Below are positions 1 through 7,461 of a DNA stretch of 20,340 nucleotides, in pieces. Origin of the DNA: VGEM01 sp033764265 (GTDB lineage: Bacteria > Pseudomonadota > Alphaproteobacteria > Rhodospirillales > Rhodospirillaceae). Position numbers and translations under genes: made by a program. The stretch is taken from the NCBI GenBank assembly GCA_033764265.1, contig JANRJB010000335.1:1-20340 (forward strand), read 5' to 3'. Below the pieces are notes generated by a model, which worked only from the letters and a program-made list of their open reading frames with translations, had not been told where the DNA came from and ran no database searches. Within the stretch, counting starts at the first letter, position 1. Each line of letters opens with the position of its first letter.

Positions 1-1031
1 AAGCCCAGCCGCAGCGACTCGCGGCGCACCGCGCCGACCACCAGCAGGGCGAGCACCGAGCCCATGGTCTTGTTCTTGTAAGCCGGCATCACACCCATGA
101 ACGGCACGCGGGTGCCCGAGCCCCAGGTTTTCTTGGTCGCCAGCCGCCAGCCCAGCTTGGCCCAATTGAACGGCAACAGCCGGCCGTTCAGATCGCGCAG
201 CATCTCGTTCAGGTCGGGCAACGCCACGCACATGGCCGCCGGTTCGCCCGACACCTCGGCGAACCACACCAGCTCGGGCACCAGCAGCAGCTTCATCTCC
301 TTGGCCATATGGCGCACGTCGGCCGGGGTCAGCGGAATGAATCCCCAGTTCTCGGCCCAGGCAGCGTTGAAGATGCGCACGATGGTGGCGATGTCGCGGT
401 CGAAATTCTTGGGATCAAGCGGGCGCAGCGATAACGCCTTGTTGCGGTCGAGCGCGCGCTGCAGATAGCCGAGCTGCTTGTAGGGCAGCGCGGTGTCCAT
501 CGGCGTCAGGAAGGCGAACATATCCACGGCCTTGGCGAAGCCGGCGCCGTCCACCAGTTTCTGATAGTAGGGCTGGGCGTGGCCCATGATCATGCGCGGC
601 GGCGCGGCGAAGCCGTCGATCAGCAGGCCCGATTCCTCGTTGATGTTGAGGCTGAAAGGCCCGCGCATGCGGGTCATGCCGCGCGCCTTGAGCCAGCCGG
701 CGGCGGCGTCGAACAGCGCGGCGGCCACATCGGCATCGTCGATGCACTCGAAGAAACCGAAGAAGCCGGTGGCGTCGTTGCGCAGCGACAGATGAGTCCG
801 GTCGATCTGTGCCGAGATGCGGCCCGCCACGGCGCCGCCCCTGAAGGCGACGAACAGCGCCGCCTCGCCATGGGCGAACCACGGATTGACCTTGGGGTCG
901 AGCTGCTGGCGCACCATGAAGCGCAGCGGCGCGATCCACACCGGGTCGTGGCCCTGCGCCACGTGGGGCGCCTGGAAGAAGGCGTCCCAGTCGGCGCCGC
1001 TTCTCGCTTCGCGGACGGTGATGGTGCTCAT
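1..1031 (-). CDS. Bacterial ceramide synthase-like GNAT-fold N-acyltransferase (3' end outside window)
   Basis: The minus-strand frame opens at ATG 1031 (MSTITVREARSGADW) and stays open to the left edge, so about 343 residues are visible and the C-terminus is missing. It belongs to a long GNAT-related family often annotated only as N-acetyltransferase or hypothetical. Family-typical stretches are FFGFFECIDDADVA (about residues 90-103), RGPFSLNINEESGLLIDGF (about 123-141) and the following P-P-x-M-I-M and QPYYQKL segments. In Caulobacter the member of this family near serine palmitoyltransferase is the ceramide synthase that N-acylates the long-chain base. The same job is inferred here because the other ceramide genes lie in this window. 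It follows the hydroxylase gene by 20 bases on the same strand, consistent with one operon. Family confidence is high; substrate confidence is moderate. The alternative is a GNAT acyltransferase of other specificity. Confidence 0.82.
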   Translation of the reverse strand, partial: MSTITVREARSGADWDAFFQAPHVAQGHDPVWIAPLRFMVRQQLDPKVNPWFAHGEAALFVAFRGGAVAGRISAQIDRTHLSLRNDATGFFGFFECIDDADVAAALFDAAAGWLKARGMTRMRGPFSLNINEESGLLIDGFAAPPRMIMGHAQPYYQKLVDGAGFAKAVDMFAFLTPMDTALPYKQLGYLQRALDRNKALSLRPLDPKNFDRDIATIVRIFNAAWAENWGFIPLTPADVRHMAKEMKLLLVPELVWFAEVSGEPAAMCVALPDLNEMLRDLNGRLLPFNWAKLGWRLATKKTWGSGTRVPFMGVMPAYKNKTMGSVLALLVVGAVRRESLRLG

Positions 1032-1051
1032 GCCCGGCCGGCCGGCACGCG

Positions 1052-1903
1052 TTATTCGGCGGCCAGCTTCTGCGCCGCGGCCTCGCGTTTGCGGTGCACG
1101 GGATTGGTGTTGTACGGCCAGTTGGGCGTGAGCTTCGAGACGTGCGGATAGCGCGCGGCCACCGCCTCGTCGTAGCCCAGGTTGAACACGGTGGCCGACT
1201 TCGGCTTGTCCTTGGCGCCTTCGTAGAAGGTGCCGAGCACCTTGTCCCAGAAGAAATTGGTGATGCCGTAGTTGCCGTTCTCGTTGTGGAAGTGATGCGC
1301 CATGTGCGCCTTTTTCATTTCGCGCACCCAGCCCCACGACGGCGCGTAGCCCAGGTGTTCGATGCAATGAAAGAATTCGTAAAGGCAGGTCGTCACCACG
1401 CCGGCGCACAACGCGGCCACCGCGCCCGGCCAGCCGCCGAGCGCGTAGCCGACCGGCATGGTGGCCAACGCCACCGTCGGCAGCGTGGTGTAGAGCGCGC
1501 CGAACAGCACCTTCAGATTGTTGGGGTCGCAGTGGTGGTCGTAGTGGATGCGCTTCCACACCTTGGCGGTGGCGGCGTGCTTCCACATCCACTTGCTGTG
1601 CAGCACGTAGCGGTGCAGCACGTACCACACGACCGGATAGATCAGGACGGTGGAGGCCACGGCCGCGCCCACACCCAGCCACGAGGCCTGCCCCGCGGCC
1701 AACGCCCAGACCACGGCGGCGCCCGTCGCCAGCGCGACGAGGATGTAGGCCGCGATGGCGTAGTATTGGAAATAGGCCGCGGTCAGTTGCCGCAGGTTCA
1801 TGCGGTCGAGGAAATAGTCCTTGTCGGACCAGAATCCGATCTTGAGCGGGCCGAACTGCACGGGCGCAAGCCTTGTCGAACTGAGGGGGTGATTGAGGCG
1901 CAA
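1052..1903 (-). CDS. Sterol desaturase/fatty acid hydroxylase superfamily protein, probable ceramide hydroxylase
   Basis: This is an integral membrane non-haem di-iron hydroxylase of 283 residues if the TTG at 1903 is used. The histidine clusters are all present: HRYVLH (97-102), HYDHH (120-124), HCIEH (179-183) and HMAHH (200-204), followed by FHNENGNYG. Hydrophobic helices lie at about 47-70, 76-95, 133-152 and 158-175. The start is uncertain: GTG 1861 or ATG 1801 (MNLRQLTAAYFQYY) are in frame, and no clear ribosome binding site supports TTG. Family members hydroxylate or desaturate acyl chains, sterols, carotenoids or ceramides. Sitting 20 bases upstream of the ceramide synthase gene and downstream of lptF/lptG, it most likely hydroxylates the long-chain base or N-acyl chain; this is inferred. 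Nothing essential is missing from the metal site. Confidence 0.85.
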   Translation of the reverse strand: MRLNHPLSSTRLAPVQFGPLKIGFWSDKDYFLDRMNLRQLTAAYFQYYAIAAYILVALATGAAVVWALAAGQASWLGVGAAVASTVLIYPVVWYVLHRYVLHSKWMWKHAATAKVWKRIHYDHHCDPNNLKVLFGALYTTLPTVALATMPVGYALGGWPGAVAALCAGVVTTCLYEFFHCIEHLGYAPSWGWVREMKKAHMAHHFHNENGNYGITNFFWDKVLGTFYEGAKDKPKSATVFNLGYDEAVAARYPHVSKLTPNWPYNTNPVHRKREAAAQKLAAE

Positions 1904-1951
1904 TATAATGAATCCTGAGGATTTCGCACCCCCGGCGCGCGAGGTGGCGCC

Positions 1952-1971
1952 GTGAAATCGGCCGATTTCAC
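1952..1971. promoter_or_regulatory. Perfect 20-bp palindrome in the lptG-hydroxylase gap
   Basis: GTGAAATCGGCCGATTTCAC is its own reverse complement over all 20 bases with no spacer. It lies in the 107-base gap between the end of lptG (2011) and the TTG start of the hydroxylase (1903). A dimeric repressor or activator site is the simplest reading. A hairpin acting on the transcript is also possible, although it has no loop or U-tract. Confidence 0.5.
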
Positions 1972-1977
1972 CGCCTG

Positions 1978-1990
1978 GTTACTTCGTAAC
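1978..1990. other. Short hairpin downstream of lptG
   Basis: GTTAC-TTC-GTAAC gives a 5-bp stem with a 3-base loop. It lies 20 bases past the lptG stop on the minus strand and just before the 20-bp palindrome. There is no T-run, so a rho-independent terminator is not supported. It may serve as a processing or attenuation element. Confidence 0.25.
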
Positions 1991-2010
1991 GCGGGAATTG
2001 ATGGCCCGGA

Positions 2011-3084
2011 TCAGGTGCGGGCGCCGGTGTGCTCGAAATTGAACACGATCCACACCCCCAGCGTGGCGAACAGGGCGAGCGGCAGCCAGGCGGCGAACAG
2101 GGGCGGCAGGGCCCCGAACTGGCCCAGGGCCAGCACGATGTTGTCGATGATGATGAACAGAAAACCGAGCGTGATGCCCCACACCACGGTGATGACGGCG
2201 CTGCCCTGGCGGTGATGGGCGAACGCGCCGATGGCCGCGAGCAGCGGCATCAGCGCCAGCACCACCGGCCCGGCGATCTTCTGATGCAGCCAGGTATCGT
2301 AAAAGTACTTGGGCCGGGTGCCGATGGCGACGTTGCCCACGTATTCCTGCAGCGTGTTCAACGACAGTTCGTTGGGATGGTTGGCGAACCGCACGAAGTG
2401 TTCGGGGCGCAGGTTGGTGACCCATTCGGTCATCGGCGCCGCGGCGGCCGCGTCGCCGCCGATGCGGCGCGCGCCCGAAATCTGCCAGCGCTCGCCGGTC
2501 CATACCGCCCGGGCGATATCGGTGATGTCGGAGACCGCGGCGTTGTCGCCTTCGGTCAACAGCCGCACGTCGCGCAATTCGGCGCCGCCGGCCATGACGT
2601 GCCCGACGCGGATGATGGTGCGGCCCTCCATCAGCCACGAGTTGTCGATGGCCGCGGTGCTGCCGTCGGTGCGGTAGCCGGCGTCGCGCCAATCCTCCAG
2701 CATCGCGTTGGTGCGCACCACCACCAGCTCGGAGAACGTAAACAAAAGGATCGCGAGCGCGAGCCCGACCGTGACCAGCCCGCCGACCAGGCTGAGCACG
2801 CTGCGTCCGGCCGCGCGCATGGCCAGGATCTCGCTGTTCTTGGCCAGCGTCACCAAGGCGGTGAGCGCGCCCAATAGGCCCGCGAGCGGCGCCACGGTCT
2901 CGATCAGCGATGGCACGCGCAGCGCGATATAGCGCAATAGCGTGTCGGTCGGTGGGCCGCCGCCGGCCAGCACTTCGTTGGCGTTGGCGAGCAGGTCGAG
3001 CGTCTGCAGGAACAGCACCAGGCCCAAAAGCAGGCCAGCGAAGCGGCCAAGGAACGCGCGCATCAGATAGCGTGACAGGATCAT
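2011..3084 (-). CDS. lptG: LptG-family permease, candidate sphingolipid exporter subunit
   Basis: This 357-residue protein starts at ATG 3084 (MILSRYLMRAFLGRFAGLLLGL), close to the usual LptG length of about 360. It has the YjgP/YjgQ layout: N-terminal membrane helices (about 10-30, 58-80 and 98-120), a periplasmic beta-jellyroll region in the middle, and three C-terminal helices from about 270 onward (VVLALMPLLAAIGAF, VITVVWGITLGFLFIIIDN). The segment around LAKNSEILAMRAAGRS matches the cytoplasmic coupling loop that contacts the LptB ATPase. LptF/LptG normally extract lipopolysaccharide from the inner membrane. Here the gene follows lptF by 18 bases and leads into hydroxylase and ceramide synthase genes, with no lptD or surA downstream. 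A second, sphingolipid-dedicated copy is therefore inferred; the canonical pair is the alternative. Confidence 0.88.
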   Translation of the reverse strand: MILSRYLMRAFLGRFAGLLLGLVLFLQTLDLLANANEVLAGGGPPTDTLLRYIALRVPSLIETVAPLAGLLGALTALVTLAKNSEILAMRAAGRSVLSLVGGLVTVGLALAILLFTFSELVVVRTNAMLEDWRDAGYRTDGSTAAIDNSWLMEGRTIIRVGHVMAGGAELRDVRLLTEGDNAAVSDITDIARAVWTGERWQISGARRIGGDAAAAAPMTEWVTNLRPEHFVRFANHPNELSLNTLQEYVGNVAIGTRPKYFYDTWLHQKIAGPVVLALMPLLAAIGAFAHHRQGSAVITVVWGITLGFLFIIIDNIVLALGQFGALPPLFAAWLPLALFATLGVWIVFNFEHTGART

Positions 3085-3102
3085 GCCGTCGGCCCCGTGC
3101 GC

Positions 3103-4347
3103 CTAAGCGGTAGCCTTGCGGGGGCGCACCAGCGCCACCAGCCCGCCGATGGCGCCGACCCACATGTCCTCGAACCTCTGGATCGGCGTGGCGCCGGCCT
3201 TGGCGTCGGTGCGCAGGAAAAGGGCGACCGCACCGACGGTGAATGCCGTGAACACGCCCCACAACAGCGGCGCCGCCGGCAGGCCCGCGGTGCCGACATA
3301 GGCTTCGGCGAATTCCAGAATCTTGTGATAGCTGACGAGCAACAACAGACCCAGCACCAGCCCGAACGAGCGGCTGGCGCGGCGCGTCATGATGCCGAGC
3401 GGCGCGGCCAGCACCGGCAGCAGCACCATCGACAGGGTAAAGATGATCCGGCCATGCAGCTCGGCCTCCACCGCCGCGGGCGGCAGCTTGAGCGCCGGCG
3501 CGGCGTCGTCGGGCACCACCGGCGGCAGCGCGCCGTTGCGCCCATTGGCGCGGTTGTCGATCACCGCGGCCAGCAGTTCGTCGACCGTCAGCTCGCGCTC
3601 GTCGCCGCCGCGGCCACGGAATTTCACCAGGTCGGCCAGGTCGAGCGGCCAGTCGAACACCTCGAACTGCAGCGTGGCGTTCTCGCCGGTCGCGGGGTCC
3701 CACTCGGCGCGATTGCCCTCGAACAGGCGCATGGTCAGGATGCCGTCGGCGGCGCCAGTCACCAGTTCGCCGCGTTTGGCGGTCAGCGTGACCACTTTGC
3801 CGTCGTCCTGTTCCTTATGGGCGAACACGCCGACCAGCTCGCGGCCCGCGCCGCGCGACTGTTCCACCCGCAGGGTGTAACCGTTGGGCAGGTTCATGAA
3901 GATGCCCTCGCCGATGCCCTGCTCGATCACGCCCGAGGTGATGTTGAACAGGATCGCGCGGTAGGCGTAGCGGGTGTAGGGCTGGATGTACCCCGACAGC
4001 ACGAAGTTGAGCGCCGCGATGCCGACCGCCAGCCACATCGCCGCGCGGATAAAGCGGGCGAGCCCGATGCCCGAGGACTGGATGGCGTCGAGTTCGGACT
4101 GCATCGACAGCTTGCGGAAGGCCAGCAGAACGCCCAGGAACAGGGCCGCCGGCAGCGCAAGCCCGATGTAGTGCGGGATCAGGTTCGACAGCATCTGGAA
4201 CACGACCAGCGTCGACACACCGTTGCCGACGGCGATGTCGAGCAGGCGCATCAGGCGTTCCATGCACAAGATGACCGCGGCGATGAACAAGGTCACCAGA
4301 ACGGTCGGCACGATTTGCCGGAGCAGGTAGCGGTCGATCGCCATCAT
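3103..4347 (-). CDS. lptF: LptF-family permease, candidate sphingolipid exporter subunit
   Basis: The frame is open further upstream to 4491, but those 48 residues are Arg/Pro-rich and unlike any LptF. The double ATG at 4347/4344 (MMAIDRYLLRQIVPTVLVTLF) is the natural N-terminus and gives 414 residues. E. coli LptF has about 366; the extra length lies in the periplasmic region and a Pro-rich linker (GALPPVVPDDAAPALKLPP). The order is N-terminal helices, the coupling loop LLAFRKLSMQSELDAIQSSG, a beta-jellyroll domain, then C-terminal helices beginning RIIFTLSMVLLPVLAAPLG. The cytoplasmic tail after the last helix is longer than usual. It is first in the minus-strand run lptF-lptG-hydroxylase-ceramide synthase and diverges from the lipid kinase operon across about 200 bases. 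The function is lipid export with an LptB ATPase encoded elsewhere; the substrate is inferred. Confidence 0.87.
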   Translation of the reverse strand: MMAIDRYLLRQIVPTVLVTLFIAAVILCMERLMRLLDIAVGNGVSTLVVFQMLSNLIPHYIGLALPAALFLGVLLAFRKLSMQSELDAIQSSGIGLARFIRAAMWLAVGIAALNFVLSGYIQPYTRYAYRAILFNITSGVIEQGIGEGIFMNLPNGYTLRVEQSRGAGRELVGVFAHKEQDDGKVVTLTAKRGELVTGAADGILTMRLFEGNRAEWDPATGENATLQFEVFDWPLDLADLVKFRGRGGDERELTVDELLAAVIDNRANGRNGALPPVVPDDAAPALKLPPAAVEAELHGRIIFTLSMVLLPVLAAPLGIMTRRASRSFGLVLGLLLLVSYHKILEFAEAYVGTAGLPAAPLLWGVFTAFTVGAVALFLRTDAKAGATPIQRFEDMWVGAIGGLVALVRPRKATA

Positions 4348-4551
4348 GGGGTGGGTCCGCGGGCGGGTCGCGCAAGGCGCGGCCCCGGCGCGGCGGAAAT
4401 CCTCGGGCCGTGTCGGATGGCGACACTGTGCAGGGATTGCGTCCGGTTGCAAGCGGTCCGTCGACGCCCGCCCCCCTCGCCCGCGCCGCAATTTCGCCTA
4501 TATTGCCAGGGTCTTAGAGCCCCCGCCCCGCACCGCACGGAGAACCACGAC
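4348..4551. promoter_or_regulatory. Divergent promoter region between lptF and the lipid kinase gene
   Basis: The 204-base non-coding gap separates two divergently transcribed sphingolipid-locus operons, so it must supply both promoters. On the plus strand TATATT (4499-4504) could be a -10 element about 50 bases before the kinase GTG, but I see no convincing -35. A ribosome binding site, GGAG, lies 9 bases before the GTG at 4552. There is no strong ribosome binding site before the lptF ATG. Confidence 0.45.
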
Positions 4552-5508
4552 GTGGCCGGCCCCGAACCGCTGATGCCGATGGTGGTGCTGACCAATCCGG
4601 GCAGCACCGCCAACCTGGCCGATGCCGGGTGGCTGGCGGCATTGACCGCGGCGGAGCGCGACCTGACCGAATTGCACGCGCGCACGCCGACCGAGGTCGT
4701 GGCTGCCGTGGCGCGCGCGGTCGACATGGGCGCGGAGCTGATCGTGGTGAATGGCGGCGACGGCACGGTCGATCTGGTGTTCGGGGCGCTGCTGGCGCGC
4801 AAGCTGCCGCGCATGCCGGCGGTGGCGATGCTGCCCGCCGGCAAGACCAACATGACTGCCGCCGGCTGGAGTCTGAGCGGCACCAAGGACGGCGCGCTGC
4901 GCGATCTGCTGGCCGCCCGGCGCACCGCACCGCATCGGCTGCAGACGGTTCAGCGGCCGATCCTGCGGGTGGACGGCGGCGATCAGCCGCTGTTCGGCGC
5001 GTTCTTCGGCGCCGCCGACGTGGTCGACGGAATCCTGTTCTGCCGGCGTCACATCTATCCCCTGGGGTTGCCCAACCCCGTCAGCCATGCGGCGGCGATC
5101 TCGATCATGTGCTGGCGCGCACTGCTGGGATTCACCGCCCAGCATCTCGAGGCCGACATCGGCGGCGAGCGGCCGGCGCGCGAGAGCGGGCGGTTCTTCT
5201 GCGTGATCGCGACCACGCTCGACGCGTTGCTGCTGGGCGTGCAACCTGCGCCCGCGAACGGCGGCGGTCCGATCCACTACCTGAGCCTGCGCCCCGGCCC
5301 GCGCGCGCTGATCGCCGCGACGCCCGCCCTGCTGGCGCGGCGCATCGACACCGGCTACCGCCGCACCGTCCGCCGTGCCGATGCGGTCACGCTGCGCTTC
5401 ACCGGCGCCTACACCCTGGACGGCGAGTTGCACGCGGCCAGCGCCGAGCGCCCGGTCAGCGTCGGCGTTGGCGGGCACGTGCCGATCGTGCGGCTGAGGC
5501 CGCCATGA
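4552..5508 (+). CDS. Diacylglycerol kinase-catalytic-domain lipid kinase, probable ceramide kinase
   Basis: The start is GTG 4552 because GGAG precedes it by 9 bases and the fold begins right after it (MVVLTNPGSTANL). This gives 318 residues; ATG 4573 is a possible alternative. The DAGK catalytic domain shows the nucleotide loop VVNGGDGTVD (GGDGT at 68-72) and the second glycine-rich motif LPAGKTNMT (94-102), where the common G-T-x-N becomes G-K-T-N. A C-terminal beta-rich domain ends with the typical FTGAYTLDGELH segment. The family phosphorylates diacylglycerol, sphingosine or ceramide with ATP. In Caulobacter a kinase of this family encoded beside serine palmitoyltransferase (CpgB) is a ceramide kinase in ceramide phosphoglycerate synthesis. 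The same role is inferred here from context. The stop overlaps the start of the next gene by ATGA, implying translational coupling. Confidence 0.82.
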   Translation: MAGPEPLMPMVVLTNPGSTANLADAGWLAALTAAERDLTELHARTPTEVVAAVARAVDMGAELIVVNGGDGTVDLVFGALLARKLPRMPAVAMLPAGKTNMTAAGWSLSGTKDGALRDLLAARRTAPHRLQTVQRPILRVDGGDQPLFGAFFGAADVVDGILFCRRHIYPLGLPNPVSHAAAISIMCWRALLGFTAQHLEADIGGERPARESGRFFCVIATTLDALLLGVQPAPANGGGPIHYLSLRPGPRALIAATPALLARRIDTGYRRTVRRADAVTLRFTGAYTLDGELHAASAERPVSVGVGGHVPIVRLRPP

Positions 5509-6443
5509 CCGACGTTGCCAAGACCGTCTCTGGCGCATCTTTGTCCGACTTTATCGCCGTCGAAAGCGCGCGGCCGGCGTTTCCCGCCGCCACGGCGTTC
5601 GCCCAAGAACTTGCCCGCCGCTACGGTGCCACGGTCGATGCGGTGCTGTTCTACGGATCATGCCTGCGCCAGAACACCGATCAGGGCCTGATGCTCGACT
5701 ACTACGTCCTGTGCGCCGACCTGGCCGCGGCACTGGACTCGCCACTGGCCGCCGCGGTGGGCCGCCTGCTGCCGCCCAACGTCTACTATCACGAGATGAC
5801 CTACGAAGGCCGCACCCTGCGCGCCAAAGTGGCGGTGATGGCGACCGCGGATTTCGCCGCCGGCATGAACGCGTTCGCCTCGGCGCTGTGGGCGCGCTTC
5901 GCGCAGACCACGGCGATCGTGCATGTGCGCGACACGCCGACGCGCGCCGCCATCGTCGCCGCGCTGTGCGCCGCCGTGACGCGCATGATCGAAAGCACCG
6001 CGCCGCTGATGGACGTCTCATTCACCGCCGAAGCCTTGTGGGTTCGCGCGCTGCAGGAAACCTATCGCGCCGAGTTGCGCCCCGAGGGGCCGGCCAAGGC
6101 CGTCGAACTGGTGGATAGCGACCGGGCGCGCGCGTACGCCGTGACCGCCGCCGCCCTCGGCGCGCCGGGGCCCGATGACGCGTACCAAAATACCGCATCG
6201 CCGCAGGTGCGCGCGGGTACGGCACGGGCGTGGATGGCGCGGCGCTGGTGGGGCAAGAGCCTGAACCTGGCGCGGCTGGTGAAAGCCGCGTTCACTTTCT
6301 CGGGCGGCCTGGACTACGCGGTGTGGAAGATCGAGCGACACTCGGGCGTGCGGATCGCGCTGACCGATGCCGACCGACGCCGGCCGCTGCTGACGGGACT
6401 CAAGCTGTTCTATCGAGTGTTGATATCCGGTGGGATCAAGTGA
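5505..6443 (+). CDS. Tam41/Mmp37-like nucleotidyltransferase, candidate CDP-ceramide (phospholipid cytidylyl) synthase
   Basis: This 312-residue protein starts at ATG 5505, overlapping the kinase stop by four bases. Near the N-terminus it has a nucleotidyltransferase-fold signature: LFYGSCLRQ (48-56), then MLDYYVL (63-69) with a metal-binding-type Asp65. Next come NVYYHEMTYEGRTLRAKVAV (92-111) and a helix with ALWARFAQTTAIV. That order resembles the mitochondrial CDP-diacylglycerol synthase Tam41: YGS, then M-x-D, then G-V-Y-F, then G-R-x-x-K-Y-G-V, then LYxAGRLxKP. Tam41 converts phosphatidic acid plus CTP to a CDP-lipid. Coupled to a probable ceramide kinase, the substrate may be ceramide 1-phosphate; this is inference. 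The C-terminal 100 residues are Arg/Ala-rich and contain WWGKSLNLARLVKAAFTF, a possible membrane-surface segment. No headgroup transferase is visible nearby. Confidence 0.7.
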   Translation: MTDVAKTVSGASLSDFIAVESARPAFPAATAFAQELARRYGATVDAVLFYGSCLRQNTDQGLMLDYYVLCADLAAALDSPLAAAVGRLLPPNVYYHEMTYEGRTLRAKVAVMATADFAAGMNAFASALWARFAQTTAIVHVRDTPTRAAIVAALCAAVTRMIESTAPLMDVSFTAEALWVRALQETYRAELRPEGPAKAVELVDSDRARAYAVTAAALGAPGPDDAYQNTASPQVRAGTARAWMARRWWGKSLNLARLVKAAFTFSGGLDYAVWKIERHSGVRIALTDADRRRPLLTGLKLFYRVLISGGIK

Positions 6444-6459
6444 TTGCCTGCGACACCTC

Positions 6460-6474
6460 GCCGCCTACGGCGGC
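6460..6474. terminator. GC hairpin between convergent genes
   Basis: GCCGCC-TAC-GGCGGC forms a perfect 6-bp stem with a 3-base loop. It lies where the nucleotidyltransferase (plus) and the YiiX-like gene (minus) converge and overlaps the stop codon of the latter (6465-6467). It has no clear T-tract on either strand, so any bidirectional terminator role is tentative. Confidence 0.3.
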
Positions 6475-7121
6475 ACCCTCCACCAATGAAGCTGAACATC
6501 GATCAATTTGGTCGTCGCGCTGACATGCGCGGGAGTGAAGAACGCAAAGCTCGAATCGAGCATTTTTTGAGTCACGGCGCCGTAAGCATCGGCGAACAAC
6601 TGCGAACAAACCAAGTTTCGCGGATATATCAACGGCACGATTGACCGCGAGAAAAACCCGGCGCTCGCGAACGCCGCGCGCCATATCTTTAGCGCACTTA
6701 GGTATCCATATTGCTGCCGCAGCTGCGTCATGGCGCGGATCACGATCCGGTATCTTTGATCCACGGCGAGAGAGTTGTCACGCCGCACGCGAATTAGTCG
6801 GGCTCCGATGTAATCGTGAAGCGGATGATATCTGATCCCTCCCTGTACCACCGCCTCACAAATATGCTCTTCGCCCGCATAGATCGCCACGTGGGTCCAG
6901 CGAGAATCATCTTGCGAGAATTGCAATTTCTTTTGTGTTGAGACGATCAGATTGCCCAGTACCGTTGGTCGAGCGTCAGCGAACAACATGACATCGCCAG
7001 GTTCGAGAACCTGGGTGTCGATGAAGCGCCCGAATTTGCGAATCCGGTCCGGAAAGCGGGTCGATTGAGGAAATGAGCCCGTCGTAGAGTTATCATCGGG
7101 GCTCAAGACGAGCTGCGTCAT
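6465..7121 (-). CDS. YiiX/YebB-like permuted NlpC/P60 (papain-like) hydrolase
   Basis: This 218-residue protein starts at ATG 7121. The order of conserved elements fits the circularly permuted NlpC/P60 superfamily, in which His precedes Glu and the Cys comes last. They are LEPGDVMLF (39-47), WTHVAIY with His77, EEHICEAV with Glu89, and NLVCSQLFADAY with Cys172. Members are cysteine amidases or acyltransferases acting on cell-wall peptides or lipids. I cannot tell which applies here. No signal peptide is visible, so a cytoplasmic or inner-face location is likely. It lies downstream of the small cold-shock-like gene on the same strand and converges on the nucleotidyltransferase. Codon and base composition are clearly less GC-rich than in the surrounding lipid genes, suggesting acquisition. 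An effect on the sphingolipid pathway is possible but unproven. Confidence 0.72.
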   Translation of the reverse strand: MTQLVLSPDDNSTTGSFPQSTRFPDRIRKFGRFIDTQVLEPGDVMLFADARPTVLGNLIVSTQKKLQFSQDDSRWTHVAIYAGEEHICEAVVQGGIRYHPLHDYIGARLIRVRRDNSLAVDQRYRIVIRAMTQLRQQYGYLSALKIWRAAFASAGFFSRSIVPLIYPRNLVCSQLFADAYGAVTQKMLDSSFAFFTPAHVSATTKLIDVQLHWWRVPP

Positions 7122-7236
7122 TCAGCACCATCTTCCCGACATGACCGAGATACGTCATTTTGCCATATGGCAGCGGCCTTCGCGGGAAAATCTCAACGGT
7201 TGGCGCGATCTTCCACCCTAGAGAACGTCCGGGCGC

Positions 7237-7461
7237 TCAACCAGTTTGCAGTCTGACGTCGGTAACAACTTCTGAATCGACAGAAGATGTCGAGAACTCT
7301 ACCGGCGCGCCAACCTTGATCCGCCTGAAAATCTCGGCGCTTGACGGTGCTGTATTGCTGATCAGCCCGAAATTGAACACGTAATGATGATCGCTGTTGG
7401 ATTCCTTCAAAAACCCAACGCCGCCTTTATTCACGTGGACAATCACGCCCTGTTTGGTCAT
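7237..7461 (-). CDS. Small cold-shock/OB-fold-like protein
   Basis: ATG 7461 is chosen because GGAAGG lies three bases before it; an in-frame start 36 bases upstream (7497) lacks such a site. The product has 74 residues: MTKQGVIVHVNKGGVGFL, then HHYVFNFGLIS, then KVGAPVEFSTSS and VVTDVRLQTG. This is the rhythm of a cold-shock domain: a K-G-x-G-F-like first strand (GGVGFLKE), an aromatic 'YVFNF' strand in place of D-V-F-V-H, then G-x-x-V-E-F. The RNP motifs are degenerate, so nucleic acid binding is plausible, not certain. It lies between spt and the YiiX-like gene, all on the minus strand, in the low-GC segment. No further function can be assigned. Confidence 0.6.
   Translation of the reverse strand: MTKQGVIVHVNKGGVGFLKESNSDHHYVFNFGLISNTAPSSAEIFRRIKVGAPVEFSTSSVDSEVVTDVRLQTG

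Noticed and set aside
1979..3703. Long minus-strand open frame overlapping lptG and lptF
   Set aside because: It is a shadow in another frame with Arg/Ala/Gly-rich low-complexity translation and no domain, typical of GC-rich DNA.
4348..4491. N-terminal extension of LptF
   Set aside because: The 48 extra residues are Arg/Pro-rich, match no LptF N-terminus, and lie in the divergent promoter gap.
3097..4551. Long plus-strand open frame running into the lipid kinase
   Set aside because: Its Gln/Arg/His-rich translation is antisense to the clear LptF gene. The kinase family fold and a ribosome binding site begin at GTG 4552.
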